From JAHWKS01 sp964458385 (GTDB lineage Bacteria > Planctomycetota > Planctomycetia > Pirellulales > Pirellulaceae), in the NCBI GenBank assembly GCA_964458385.1, contig CAYWIS010000001.1, positions 1 to 64,000 of the forward strand: 64,000 bases of DNA, read 5' to 3'. The position numbers were made by a program, and so were the translations under genes. Below the pieces are notes generated by a model. The model searched no databases. It saw only the letters and a program-made list of their open reading frames with translations, and was not told the origin of the DNA. Shown one piece after another: positions 26,882-35,187 of this stretch (positions are counted from its first letter, which is position 1; each line of letters opens with the position of its first letter).

Positions 26882-27345
26882 TTATCCGGACCTACGGGGC
26901 GTTCCGCATTACGTCTGACCATGAATCCAGACACCACTCCGGCAAACGCGCCGATCAGCCAAATCAGTCCGCCCGGGAGTCCGATGCAAATCAATAGCAC
27001 ATCACGCGCCCGGCCGTCCGTGGCTGCGGCCAAGAGTTCTCCTGCAATGGTCGCCGCCATGAGTGTGGCGCCAACTGTGCGCAACGAAGACGCTGCAAAG
27101 TCGTTAGGCAAGTTTTCCGCCGTGCGGCGCAGAAGCGTCTCAATATATAGACCGCGTCGCTGCTGGACTTTTGCCGCCAGAAACACCACCAAACCGGCGA
27201 GCATGAGAAACAACCCGGCGCGATGGACAATTTGATGGGCGGTCTCTAGACGGTGAGGATCGATTTGGAGGATTACCACTCCAAGCAGGGCGACGCCAAG
27301 GCCGGCCGTCGAGATTTTTAATCCAAGACGTTGTGTTTGATTCAC
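26842..27345 (-). CDS. Small four-helix membrane protein, hypothetical
   Basis: A 167-residue protein with about four hydrophobic segments (STAGLGVALLGVVILQI, GLFLMLAGLVVFLAA, LMAATIAGELLAAA, LIWLIGAFAGVVSGFMV). The charged C-terminus holds RRNAERPVG. GTG start at 27345, only 12 bases from a 10-N assembly gap, so a longer or shifted start cannot be excluded. The 3' end overlaps the convergent neighbour by 40 bases. I do not recognise the family. Confidence 0.6.
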   Translation of the reverse strand: MNQTQRLGLKISTAGLGVALLGVVILQIDPHRLETAHQIVHRAGLFLMLAGLVVFLAAKVQQRRGLYIETLLRRTAENLPNDFAASSLRTVGATLMAATIAGELLAAATDGRARDVLLICIGLPGGLIWLIGAFAGVVSGFMVRRNAERPVGPDNQRAVVRQNSSTE

Positions 27346-27357
27346 GACTGTTGTCCA

Positions 27358-27367
27358 NNNNNNNNNN
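27358..27367. other. Assembly gap (10 Ns)
   Basis: Ten consecutive Ns between the start of the membrane protein gene and the end region of the YcxB-like gene. The true distance between the flanks is unknown. Confidence 0.99.
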
Positions 27368-27452
27368 GGTGATTTCGCTCTTACCCCACGGCCAACGCTC
27401 TACATCGCGCAATGTCGCTAACAAATGCCTGATCTCAGTTCACAACACGAAG

Positions 27453-28673
27453 CTACTTTGTTTGCGGTGGCTGATAGGGATTGCCTGTTTCTACGTGCGG
27501 AGAAGCCACAAGCTCTTGTTCCTCGCGCCGGTCAATGGCGGCCTGTTGGTAGCGAGCGGCGGTTTCGGCAAAGCGGCGCGCTTCGAATTCGTTAGGAAAC
27601 GCAGACTTGGGAATGATGTAAAGGTACACGATCATCGGTCGGTTTGCGGAGAAAATGACCAACTGATCGCTCTCTTGAACTCCGTCGATGGTTTCCCATG
27701 CGTTGTGTTTTTCCAAACCGGGTGACCACAACGCCACCCCTGTTGGCGAAATTGTTACCGTCTGGGTAACCGCCACGGTTGGCGCTGTTCGCCGTGCGGC
27801 GATGAACTTCAACAGGCGAATCATCGGAAACGCCATCGCCATGCTCAACACGACGAAGGCCACAAACGCCGTTAAGCTGGCCGCCAGACCGTTGCCCGAA
27901 ATTTGAAGCTGCGTAAGGGAGAGTCCAGCCAACACAGCCAGCAGGATCAACGGAAACAGGCTAACGGTTTTCGGAGAAGTCTCATTCGACTGTTTGTTTA
28001 CCGGGTGCACTGGCTCCCCCGTCTGGAGCGAGGCGAATTCTTGAGCAGAAGTTGTATAGGTGACTTGGATGGAGTCAGCGGCCGAGACTGGCGCATGCGC
28101 CGCCGGGGCTTGCCATGATGCCGCAACCGTCGGTCGCCCACGGTCTTTGCCTTGTTGGAAGAGCCGCTGCGCGGTTTCGAGGAATGCCGCGGCGGCTTCC
28201 GGGGAAGGAAACGCTCGCCGCGGTATGGCGTAGATTAGGCCATCGTCGCGTTGAATGGCGAGCAGCGTGTCGGTCGCCTGGACTCGCTCGATCATAGCCC
28301 AATCACGCCGCTCCCAGCTTGTGTCACTAACGGCCTCCAAAAACTCGGGGTGAAGGATAATCGTTGTTGGTCGGAGGATTCGGGAATCCGGCAGGGTTGA
28401 ACGCCGAATCAATCGCAGCACGAATAGGCCAAAGCCTGCAGCAGAGACTAAGCCTACGCTGAGCGCCTCGAACTGCCCGATCGCCAAGAGCAACAACGCG
28501 GCCGGAAGACAGCAAGCGACGACAAAGGCCACAATACTAAGCACCGACGCGAACCGAACGGTCCATCGTTGCTGGGCAAAGAACGCTTTCCGCAGTTCCC
28601 GCCAGTCATCGAGTGTGTTTTGATAATGGACCTGTGGCGGCGCCGAATCGGCGGTTTCATCCGTCGTCGTCAT
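27453..28673 (-). CDS. Membrane protein with two YcxB-like units
   Basis: A 406-residue protein built of two similar halves. Each half has a membrane pair (about 42-67 and 70-89; about 236-256 and 263-289) followed by a YcxB-like beta domain (about 103-172 and 305-376). The repeats share hydrophobic spacing and the motif IPRRAFPSPEAAAAFLE versus IPKSAFPNEFEARRFAE. YcxB-like domains are uncharacterised. The ATG at 28673 has no strong ribosome site. The C-terminal end (GNPYQPPQTK) resembles short proline-rich tails of planctomycete membrane proteins. It diverges from the aldolase gene. Function unknown. Confidence 0.75.
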   Translation of the reverse strand: MTTTDETADSAPPQVHYQNTLDDWRELRKAFFAQQRWTVRFASVLSIVAFVVACCLPAALLLLAIGQFEALSVGLVSAAGFGLFVLRLIRRSTLPDSRILRPTTIILHPEFLEAVSDTSWERRDWAMIERVQATDTLLAIQRDDGLIYAIPRRAFPSPEAAAAFLETAQRLFQQGKDRGRPTVAASWQAPAAHAPVSAADSIQVTYTTSAQEFASLQTGEPVHPVNKQSNETSPKTVSLFPLILLAVLAGLSLTQLQISGNGLAASLTAFVAFVVLSMAMAFPMIRLLKFIAARRTAPTVAVTQTVTISPTGVALWSPGLEKHNAWETIDGVQESDQLVIFSANRPMIVYLYIIPKSAFPNEFEARRFAETAARYQQAAIDRREEQELVASPHVETGNPYQPPQTK

Positions 28674-28839
28674 TGTGGCTCAATGTATCGCGAGATCAGA
28701 CTCGGCCGCCGATGATGCGGGCGGTGGTTACACCAAGCTAGGGGGCCGCATGCTCGTCATTGCCGCAGGGTGAGGAAGCCCGTACCATCATGGTTAGACG
28801 TTACGCTTCGCTCATCGTTGGATAAGGAGAAGGTTCGTC

Positions 28840-29898
28840 ATGTCGCATCGGGTCTACGAACTGCTCGGAAAGGATGAAGCCGACAATCTACTCCAGCACC
28901 GTTGTCAAACCGTGCCTGCCGAGCAATTGCATCTTCCTGGTCCCGACTTTGTCGATCGGGTGTTTGTTCCCTCAGATCGGCCGCCGCGTGTTCTGGCGAA
29001 CTTACAGCGTTTGTTTAACCATGGCCGCCTGGGGGGAAGCGGATATCTCTCGATTCTACCGGTCGATCAAGGCGTCGAACATTCGGCGGGGGCTTCTTTT
29101 GCGCCGAACCCCGACTACTTTGACCCTGAAAACATTGTGAAGCTAGCGATTGAAGGCGGCTGTAACGCCGTTGCCTCGACTTTTGGCGTTCTGGGGGCGG
29201 TCGCGCGGAAGTACGCTCACAAGATTCCATTCATTGTGAAGATTAATCACAACGAATTGCTTTCGTACCCAAACAAGTTCGATCAGATCATGTTTGGAAC
29301 GGTCCGCACGGCGTATGACATGGGGGCCGTCGCGATCGGAGCCACCATTTATTTTGGCTCACCCGAGTCGACGCGTCAGATCGTCGAAGTTAGCCAGGCC
29401 TTCGCTTTGGCTCATGAGTTGGGAATGGCGACCATCTTGTGGTGCTACCTTCGCAATAGTGCGTTCAAGGTAGGCAAGGAGGATTATCACACCGCCGCTG
29501 ATTTAACGTCGCAAGCGAATCATCTAGGCGTGACATTAATGGCCGACATCATCAAGCAAAAATTGCCAACAAACAACAACGGATACGGGGCCGTTAAGTT
29601 CGGTAAAACGCACGCCGACGTTTACGAAAAGCTTACGTCGCCGCACCCCATCGACTTGTGTCGGTATCAGGTGGTGAACTGCTATATGGGCCGCGCTGGA
29701 CTTATTAATTCGGGGGGAGCTTCGGAAGGCGAATCCGACTTAGCTGAGGCGGTTCGCACCGCGGTTATTAACAAGCGTGCAGGAGGAATGGGGTTGATTA
29801 GCGGTCGCAAGGCGTTTCAGCGTCCCTTGGCTAAGGGAGTGGAATTATTGCACGCAATTCAGGATGTGTACCTCGACCCAATGATAACCATCGCCTAG
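28840..29898 (+). CDS. fbaB: Class I fructose-bisphosphate aldolase, DhnA/FbaB type
   Basis: A 352-residue Schiff-base aldolase of the DhnA family that cleaves fructose 1,6-bisphosphate in glycolysis or works in gluconeogenesis. Matches: SILPVDQGVEHSAGASFAPNPDYFDP, FIVKINHNELLSYPNKFDQ, YDMGAVAIGATIYFGS and GYGAVKFGKTHADVYEKL. The Schiff-base lysine should lie in the barrel beta-6 region. A ribosome site AAGGAG (28824-28829) precedes the ATG at 28840. A single gene, divergent from the YcxB-like gene. Confidence 0.93.
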   Translation: MSHRVYELLGKDEADNLLQHRCQTVPAEQLHLPGPDFVDRVFVPSDRPPRVLANLQRLFNHGRLGGSGYLSILPVDQGVEHSAGASFAPNPDYFDPENIVKLAIEGGCNAVASTFGVLGAVARKYAHKIPFIVKINHNELLSYPNKFDQIMFGTVRTAYDMGAVAIGATIYFGSPESTRQIVEVSQAFALAHELGMATILWCYLRNSAFKVGKEDYHTAADLTSQANHLGVTLMADIIKQKLPTNNNGYGAVKFGKTHADVYEKLTSPHPIDLCRYQVVNCYMGRAGLINSGGASEGESDLAEAVRTAVINKRAGGMGLISGRKAFQRPLAKGVELLHAIQDVYLDPMITIA

Positions 29899-29972
29899 AG
29901 AATCCCGGTTCGTAATTTCGAGCAACCGACGTACACAATTTGTAACTAGCGCAGCAAGTGACGGACACATTC

Positions 29973-30350
29973 ATGCCGCGATTCGCCATCCTGCGGCACG
30001 AGACGCCGCCCGACTACGGTCGCCCAACACATTGGGACCTGATGTTGGAAATGGGCAATGTGCTACGCACTTGGGCGCTGGAGCACGAGCCGGATTCCCA
30101 GGCGGTCATCGTGGCGGAATCGTTGCCCGATCATCGCTTGGATTACTTGTCTTATGAAGGGCCTGTGTCGCGCAATCGCGGTTGGGTTACACGTTGGGAT
30201 AGCGGCGATTACGAAATTGTGGATGAATCGCCGCACCGGCTTCGGATTAAGTTCGACGGCGCCAGGATCCAGGGTTTGGCCGTCCTTCAAACAAGCGATG
30301 CTGCGGCCGCCCCCGTTCAGCGCTGGACGTTTTCACTGTACTTCACGTAA
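29973..30350 (+). CDS. Stand-alone LigD-type 3'-phosphoesterase domain protein
   Basis: A 125-residue protein matching the N-terminal phosphoesterase domain of DNA ligase D. H9 sits in ILRHE, H20 and D22 in THWDLMLE with E26, and H54 in LPDHRLDYLSYEGPV. In ligase D this domain trims 3'-phosphates and ribonucleotides at DNA ends. The usual Arg of HYDxRLE is Met24 here, so activity may differ. No ligase or polymerase domain is attached and no Ku gene is in the window. The ATG at 29973 is favoured over a GTG five codons upstream. The 3' end overlaps the convergent gene at 30317 by 34 bases. Confidence 0.8.
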   Translation: MPRFAILRHETPPDYGRPTHWDLMLEMGNVLRTWALEHEPDSQAVIVAESLPDHRLDYLSYEGPVSRNRGWVTRWDSGDYEIVDESPHRLRIKFDGARIQGLAVLQTSDAAAAPVQRWTFSLYFT

Positions 30351-31060
30351 GAGGCTTGCCGCACTACGGGCGGCGAAGTGAATTCAGAATCTTCCGTGCG
30401 TCCCGCAAGATAAACTTCTCCGTCGCGCAATTCGATGGTTTCGACCCGAATGCGCCGATGGATGAACTCTTTCCGTTCCGCGGGAATCGTGACCAACGCC
30501 ACTGCGTCGCCGTCTTCTTCCATCCAGCGTACGGGAATCTCCGAGCGGTTAGCGTACCGCGTTGCGTGTTCCAGAATTTGATTGATTGAAATAGGGAGCA
30601 AGCCGGCTCTCGGTTTGCGCACGCGCAACGCGATGACGTTGGGTTCGTCGGTCAAGGAGATTTCAAGCCCCATTGAAAAGACCGTCGAAACCTTCTTGCT
30701 CTCGTACTTGCATGCCACCTTCGCGATATCAGGTTGAATAGCGACACGCGGCTCGGAAACGCCTTTGGGAAGAGCATGGGGAAACTTCTCGGGCAAATCG
30801 GTTGCGAGCCAACCATTAATTTGCTCGTCGGTGAATAGCGCCTCCCAGCGTCCCCCTTCGCGGGCCTCGTTCTGCAACATCAGCACTTGTTGCTCAAGTG
30901 TGTCGCCCGCGGCTTTCTGCTGCTCAGGTTCCTTCTGGAGCGCTACTTCATAGAACTCAGGAGCTTGCTGGGACGCTTTCCAGACGGTGTAACAAATACC
31001 GCACCCCAGCAGTGAGAATCCGAATAGCCCCAGTAAGAGAACGCGGATGAATTTTCGCAC
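30317..31060 (-). CDS. Membrane-anchored hypothetical protein
   Basis: A 247-residue protein with an N-terminal membrane anchor (about 3-25, FIRVLLLGLFGFSLLGCGI) and a soluble region with alternating charged beta-like segments (EISLTDEPNVIALRVRKP, VALVTIPAERKEFIHRR). The cysteine near residue 20 is not in a clear lipobox. I chose the GTG at 31060 because it gives a Lys/Arg-led helix; another GTG at 31066 is possible. Family unknown. It runs antiparallel to, and overlaps the end of, the phosphoesterase gene. Confidence 0.65.
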   Translation of the reverse strand: MRKFIRVLLLGLFGFSLLGCGICYTVWKASQQAPEFYEVALQKEPEQQKAAGDTLEQQVLMLQNEAREGGRWEALFTDEQINGWLATDLPEKFPHALPKGVSEPRVAIQPDIAKVACKYESKKVSTVFSMGLEISLTDEPNVIALRVRKPRAGLLPISINQILEHATRYANRSEIPVRWMEEDGDAVALVTIPAERKEFIHRRIRVETIELRDGEVYLAGRTEDSEFTSPPVVRQASYVKYSENVQR

Positions 31061-31299
31061 GCACACACCCCAGTGCAAAGAGGAGAGCGGGGTTGCCGCC
31101 CTATGCAATTTTTCAGCCCGCGCGAGGGAATCGTAAGTGGGCAGCTCCAACAAGTCAAGACAAACTTGCCAGACGCCCAAGATGAGGGGGAGGCCCGCCC
31201 GATGCTGGAAGCACGTTGGAGGGGATGGTTGAGGCTTAACGAAGTTCCCTCTACAATCGCAAAAAGCAGAAATGGCCGTCACTTGTGACAAAGGATCTC

Positions 31300-32244
31300 A
31301 TGGCCAGAAAGGTAATCATCGACTGTGATCCGGGGATCGACTGCGCCGTCGCTTTGTGCATGGCGTTGTTTGAGCCGGAGTTGGAAGTGGTGGGTGTAAC
31401 GGCGGTGGAAGGAATCGTTTCCGCCGAGCGCGCCAGCCGCAACGTCCAGGCTTTGGTCGAGTACCTGGATCCTCCTCGCTATCCGCGAATCGGGGCCGCG
31501 ACGCCCCTCGAGATGGCGCCTCCGGCCGACTACCGTAATGACTATGGCGATGACGGCTTGGGGAATGTTGGTCTCCCCGTGGCCGAATTACATCACCGAC
31601 GGCCATCAGACAAAATCATCATTGATGAGGTGCGCGCCGCCCCCGAAGGGATCACGCTGATTACCTTGGGGCCGCTAACCAATATCGCCCACGCGTTCCA
31701 GCGTGATCCGGAACTGGCGTCGCTTGTGAACCAGATCATTATCATGGGCGGCAGCATCAACGCCATGGGGAACGTGACCGCGTGCGCCGAGTTCAACATG
31801 TTTTACGACCCGCGCAGCGCCCAGTTGGTGTTCCGATCGCTCACCACCAAGACGTTGATTCCGTTGGAGGTGACGCGGAAGGTGGCGTTGACCTTGTCGA
31901 TCATGGAACAACTTCCCCGAGAAGACACGCGCGCGGGCGCTCTGCTGCATAAGCTGTTCACCTTCGCGTTCCGTTTCTTCCACCAGAAATACGGGCAGGA
32001 AAGCATCGTGTTGCACGATGTCGTCGCATTGGCCGCGGCCGTGCACCCCGAGTACTTCCAAACCGCCGAAATGGTGGGCGATGTAGAAACCCGGGGTGAG
32101 ATTACCACGGGGGTTACGGTATTCGACCGCCGCCCCAATCGTATCGACCGAGCCAACATGGAAGTGGCCGTCGATGTTGACGCGAATGCCGTGCGAAACT
32201 ATATCGTGCGCGCCCTTCGGCGAGCCGGGGAGTGCATGGGCTAA
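31300..32244 (+). CDS. Nucleoside hydrolase-like protein with an altered metal site
   Basis: A 314-residue protein of the inosine-uridine nucleoside hydrolase fold, which splits nucleosides into base and ribose. The N-terminal signature DCDPGIDCAVAL aligns with the usual DxDPGxDDA, so D8, D10 and D14 are kept but position 15 is Cys instead of Asp, a Ca2+ ligand in the family. The later VLHDVVALA keeps the His-Asp pair, and GNVTACAEFN and PLTNIAHA are normal. Activity is therefore uncertain. I chose the ATG at 31300, preceded by AAAGGA four bases away, over a GTG five codons upstream. The next methyltransferase gene starts five bases after its stop. Confidence 0.82.
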   Translation: MARKVIIDCDPGIDCAVALCMALFEPELEVVGVTAVEGIVSAERASRNVQALVEYLDPPRYPRIGAATPLEMAPPADYRNDYGDDGLGNVGLPVAELHHRRPSDKIIIDEVRAAPEGITLITLGPLTNIAHAFQRDPELASLVNQIIIMGGSINAMGNVTACAEFNMFYDPRSAQLVFRSLTTKTLIPLEVTRKVALTLSIMEQLPREDTRAGALLHKLFTFAFRFFHQKYGQESIVLHDVVALAAAVHPEYFQTAEMVGDVETRGEITTGVTVFDRRPNRIDRANMEVAVDVDANAVRNYIVRALRRAGECMG

Positions 32245-32249
32245 GAATC

Positions 32250-32984
32250 ATGGACGCTTCGCACCCGCCAGCCAAACGCAAGTCAACGGTTGAGGAGATT
32301 CGTCGTCGTTTTGACGCCGATGTAGAGCGTTTTTCCTGTCTGGAGACCGGCCAGTCAGCCACCATCGACGCCCCGCTTGCTATGGAGCTGGTCGTCGAGG
32401 CTGCGGCGCGGGTTACGCCGCACGCCCGAGATTTACTCGACGTTGGTTGCGGCGCCGGAAACTACACGCTTAAGCTTTTAGAACGCCTCCCCGATTTGAA
32501 TGTGACGTTGGTCGACTTAAGTCGCCCAATGCTCGAGCGAGCTCGGGAACGCGTGCGTCCTGTTACCACCGGCGAAGTCACCGTCGTTCAGGCTGACATT
32601 CGCGAGTTCAATCTTGGCCGCGAATGTTTCGACGTGATCCTGGCGGCGGCCGTCCTGCACCATCTGCGCGCGGATGAGGAATGGGACTCGGTGTTTTCGG
32701 CCTTTTATGCCGCGCTTCGCCCTGGCGGCTCCGTCTGGATTGTTGATTTATTGGAAAGTGACGTGGCCGGCGTTCAAGCTTTGATGTGGGAACGCTACGG
32801 AGAGTATCTTACGTCGCTCCAAGGTCCTGCTTATCGGGACCATGTATTTGCGTATATCGAGCAGGAAGATACGCCGCGTTCGCTAACGTACCAACTCGAT
32901 TTGCTGCGGCGGGTGGGATTTGCCGCGTGCGATGTGCTCCACAAGAACGCGTGCTTTGGCGCGTTTGGCGCCGTCAAGTTCTAG
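32250..32984 (+). CDS. Class I SAM-dependent methyltransferase
   Basis: A 244-residue protein. Motif I is LLDVGCGAGNYTLKLLE, the acidic residue of motif II is in VTLVDLSRPML, and VILAAAVLHHLRADEEW and ALRPGGSVWIVDL are the later motifs. This is a generic Rossmann methyltransferase close to CmoA/UbiE-like enzymes; the substrate is not predictable. The ATG at 32250 leaves a 5-base gap after the nucleoside hydrolase, so the two are probably coexpressed. It converges on the HtrA protease gene. Confidence 0.85.
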   Translation: MDASHPPAKRKSTVEEIRRRFDADVERFSCLETGQSATIDAPLAMELVVEAAARVTPHARDLLDVGCGAGNYTLKLLERLPDLNVTLVDLSRPMLERARERVRPVTTGEVTVVQADIREFNLGRECFDVILAAAVLHHLRADEEWDSVFSAFYAALRPGGSVWIVDLLESDVAGVQALMWERYGEYLTSLQGPAYRDHVFAYIEQEDTPRSLTYQLDLLRRVGFAACDVLHKNACFGAFGAVKF

Positions 32985-33005
32985 GCGCGGTGCGGAAAGC
33001 CCCTC

Positions 33006-34136
33006 TCAGTTATTTGATGGGCGAGTAGCGAGGGTGACCGTCAGCGTAATGGGTTTTCCATCGCGGTAGACGATGACTTCCACTTCTTTCCCGGCAACCG
33101 TCAAACCCGTGATATTCGACAAGTGCTCGTCGTCTTCGATTAACACTCCGTCAAAGTAAACGATCACATCACCGGAGCGTAAACCTGCTCGCTGCGCGGG
33201 CGAATTTTCGACGGCGCCGATCACACGAGTTCCCATCTTGCCCGGCAGCCCCAGGCGAATCGCTGCAGCGGCGTTGAACTCGGGGTCCATGTGTACTCCC
33301 AGGAAGCCCCGCGATACAACCCCGTTCTCAATCAGCTGCCGGGCGACGTTCATCACCGCCTTGATCGGGATGGCGAAGCCAATTCCCTCGTTGCCCCCTG
33401 AATTGCTGGCGATCGCGGTGTTAATACCAATCACTTCGCCGCGGAGATTGACTAGGGGGCCGCCGCTGTTGCCGGGATTAATGGCGGCATCGGTCTGGAA
33501 GAAATTCTGGTACCGTACGCCGGGACCGCCCAACTCCAAATTCCTGCGCCCTTTGGCGCTGATAATTCCGTAGGTGACGGAATGGCTCAGTCCGAAGGGG
33601 CTCCCCACGGCTAATACAAAGTCGCCGATATCGACCTGCGAGCTATCGCCAATTCGTGCCGGAGTCACGTTGGTCTCCGCAATCGCCATCACCGCAACGT
33701 CGGTGTCCCGATCGTCCCACACACGCGTGGGATTGAGGATGCGGCCATCGTCGAGCACGATTTTGATGTCGGAATACGGGGCGTCTTTTACTACGTGCCG
33801 GTTGGTCAGTACGTAGTAACGCTCGCCTAGCTCGACAATCACTCCCGAGCCGGTTTCTTCTACACGGCGCGACCGCCCGCCGGACGTCGTCTCCATCTTG
33901 CGAGCGTCAATGTGGACTACGGTCGGGCGGACGAGCGCGGCGACACGCTTCAGGATATTGCCTTGCCGTTCGATCGCCCCCACTTCGTTCGCAAGTTCCT
34001 CGTAGAGTTTGTCGCGAGCTTCGGGCGTCAGGCGACTTACACCTTGAAACTGCCCCTGCGCAGTGGAGGCCGCTGCGACGGCAACGAACGTCCAGACAAA
34101 AAGAAAGCATCGAGGGAAAATGCGAGAGCTTTTCAT
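33006..34136 (-). CDS. HtrA/Deg-family serine protease with one PDZ domain
   Basis: A 376-residue exported protease. Signal peptide MKSSRIFPRCFLFVWTFVAVA to about residue 28. The trypsin-like domain carries the complete triad: H114 in TNRHVV, D146 in DTDVAVM, S224 in GNSGGPL. One PDZ domain covers about 275-372 (GFLGVHM, SGDVIVYFDG). Such DegQ/DegS-size proteins degrade or protect misfolded envelope proteins. ATG at 34136. The C-terminus is short, with no second PDZ. It lies 69 bases downstream of a DksA/TraR-like gene on the same strand. Confidence 0.93.
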   Translation of the reverse strand: MKSSRIFPRCFLFVWTFVAVAAASTAQGQFQGVSRLTPEARDKLYEELANEVGAIERQGNILKRVAALVRPTVVHIDARKMETTSGGRSRRVEETGSGVIVELGERYYVLTNRHVVKDAPYSDIKIVLDDGRILNPTRVWDDRDTDVAVMAIAETNVTPARIGDSSQVDIGDFVLAVGSPFGLSHSVTYGIISAKGRRNLELGGPGVRYQNFFQTDAAINPGNSGGPLVNLRGEVIGINTAIASNSGGNEGIGFAIPIKAVMNVARQLIENGVVSRGFLGVHMDPEFNAAAAIRLGLPGKMGTRVIGAVENSPAQRAGLRSGDVIVYFDGVLIEDDEHLSNITGLTVAGKEVEVIVYRDGKPITLTVTLATRPSNN

Positions 34137-34205
34137 GGGGCGCGCCTCAAATCAGCTAGTCGCCGGGAAGGAAGCGTCCCTACTCTCATCGGCCGACGGG
34201 CCGCA

Positions 34206-34664
34206 TCAGGACGCGTCACGTTCAATGTCGCTCAACTGTACTTCACGGCCACTTCCTTGCGGATCCGTTACCCGCGCCCAATTGGAAGGGCCTGTGGCTG
34301 CCACAGCGCCGTATTTTTCGGCTTCTTGTTGGCACTGGATGCAAAGCACTGCGTAGGGCAATGCTTGAAGCCGCGCCAAAGGAATCGCGCCGCCGCAAGC
34401 TTCACAATTACCGAACGTCCCGTCGCGCATGCGTTCCAGGGCGGCTTCGATTTGCGCCAACTCGCGGCTTTCGACTTCGGCCAACTGAGATGTGATTTCG
34501 TCATGGGCCGAGTCCAGCGCAGCGTCAACTACGTCGCCCGCACTTTGTTCACGCAATTTTCTGAGACCGCCCAGATCACCCGCCAGCGCTTTGCGAAGTG
34601 CGTCGCGACGCTTTATTAATACTTCCCGCATTTTAGCGACTGCATCTTTGCGCGCCATGCTCAT
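34206..34664 (-). CDS. DksA/TraR-like zinc finger protein
   Basis: A 152-residue protein with an N-terminal coiled-coil pair and a C4 zinc finger: C87-E-A-C90 and C108-I-Q-C111, in the order found in DksA/TraR. DksA binds RNA polymerase through its coiled coil and works with ppGpp. The DxxD tip that makes DksA functional is not obvious here, so it may be a DksA relative with another role. The ATG at 34664 has an AGGGG ribosome site upstream. The last 30 residues are hydrophilic. It probably shares a transcript with the HtrA gene. Confidence 0.82.
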   Translation of the reverse strand: MSMARKDAVAKMREVLIKRRDALRKALAGDLGGLRKLREQSAGDVVDAALDSAHDEITSQLAEVESRELAQIEAALERMRDGTFGNCEACGGAIPLARLQALPYAVLCIQCQQEAEKYGAVAATGPSNWARVTDPQGSGREVQLSDIERDAS

Positions 34665-35187
34665 TCCCCTTTTTTCGCCAAATTGACTTTTCCGTGAATC
34701 CCTTCAGGGAGGGATGGATGGCCGAGCTTCACCTCTTCCGTCCCGTGACGGGGCGAATCGAGCCCACAATGCAACTATATGGTGCGCTGGGCTTCTCGTG
34801 GGATGGGGCGGAGCACAAATTAATGCGTATCCTGATTAATTTTTCGCTTGTAAACTGTTTTGGGCAAATGTGTTACGTCGTGTTTGCCATCATGGCGTTC
34901 GTCAGCTTTGATGCCAGGTCGGCCCGCAGTTTGCGAAGGGACACTTCCCCGCTATGCATCAGGACGTCTGGATGCGTTTGGAATTGCGGTTATCGGTTAA
35001 ATCGACTCATTTGCAGCGCCAACGCAAACTTTTCCCTTGGAATCGCTTCGAAACGCGTTGATGTCGATGAAAAACACCACCTGAATTGGCGATCGGCCGG
35101 ACAAACTTTGACCAAAGGTTACCTATGACGTAAATCACCAAGGTGCTTGTAGGTTCTCCCCTTTCGCTCTCTCCTCAGGCAAGGCTC
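34665..35187. other. Intergenic region between the DksA-like and FHA genes
   Basis: 523 bases without a gene I can support; a 144-codon frame at 34694-35128 has odd composition and no motif. It carries a GTGAATCCCTTCAGGGAG half-palindrome near 34692 and a -35/-10-like pair, TTGACC at 35108-35113 and TAAATC at 35131-35136 (17-base spacing), that could serve the FHA gene. Otherwise unremarkable. Confidence 0.4.

Noticed and set aside
34694..35128. 144-codon frame in the FHA-upstream gap
   Set aside because: Mixed composition, no motif, and a weak start; treated as noncoding.
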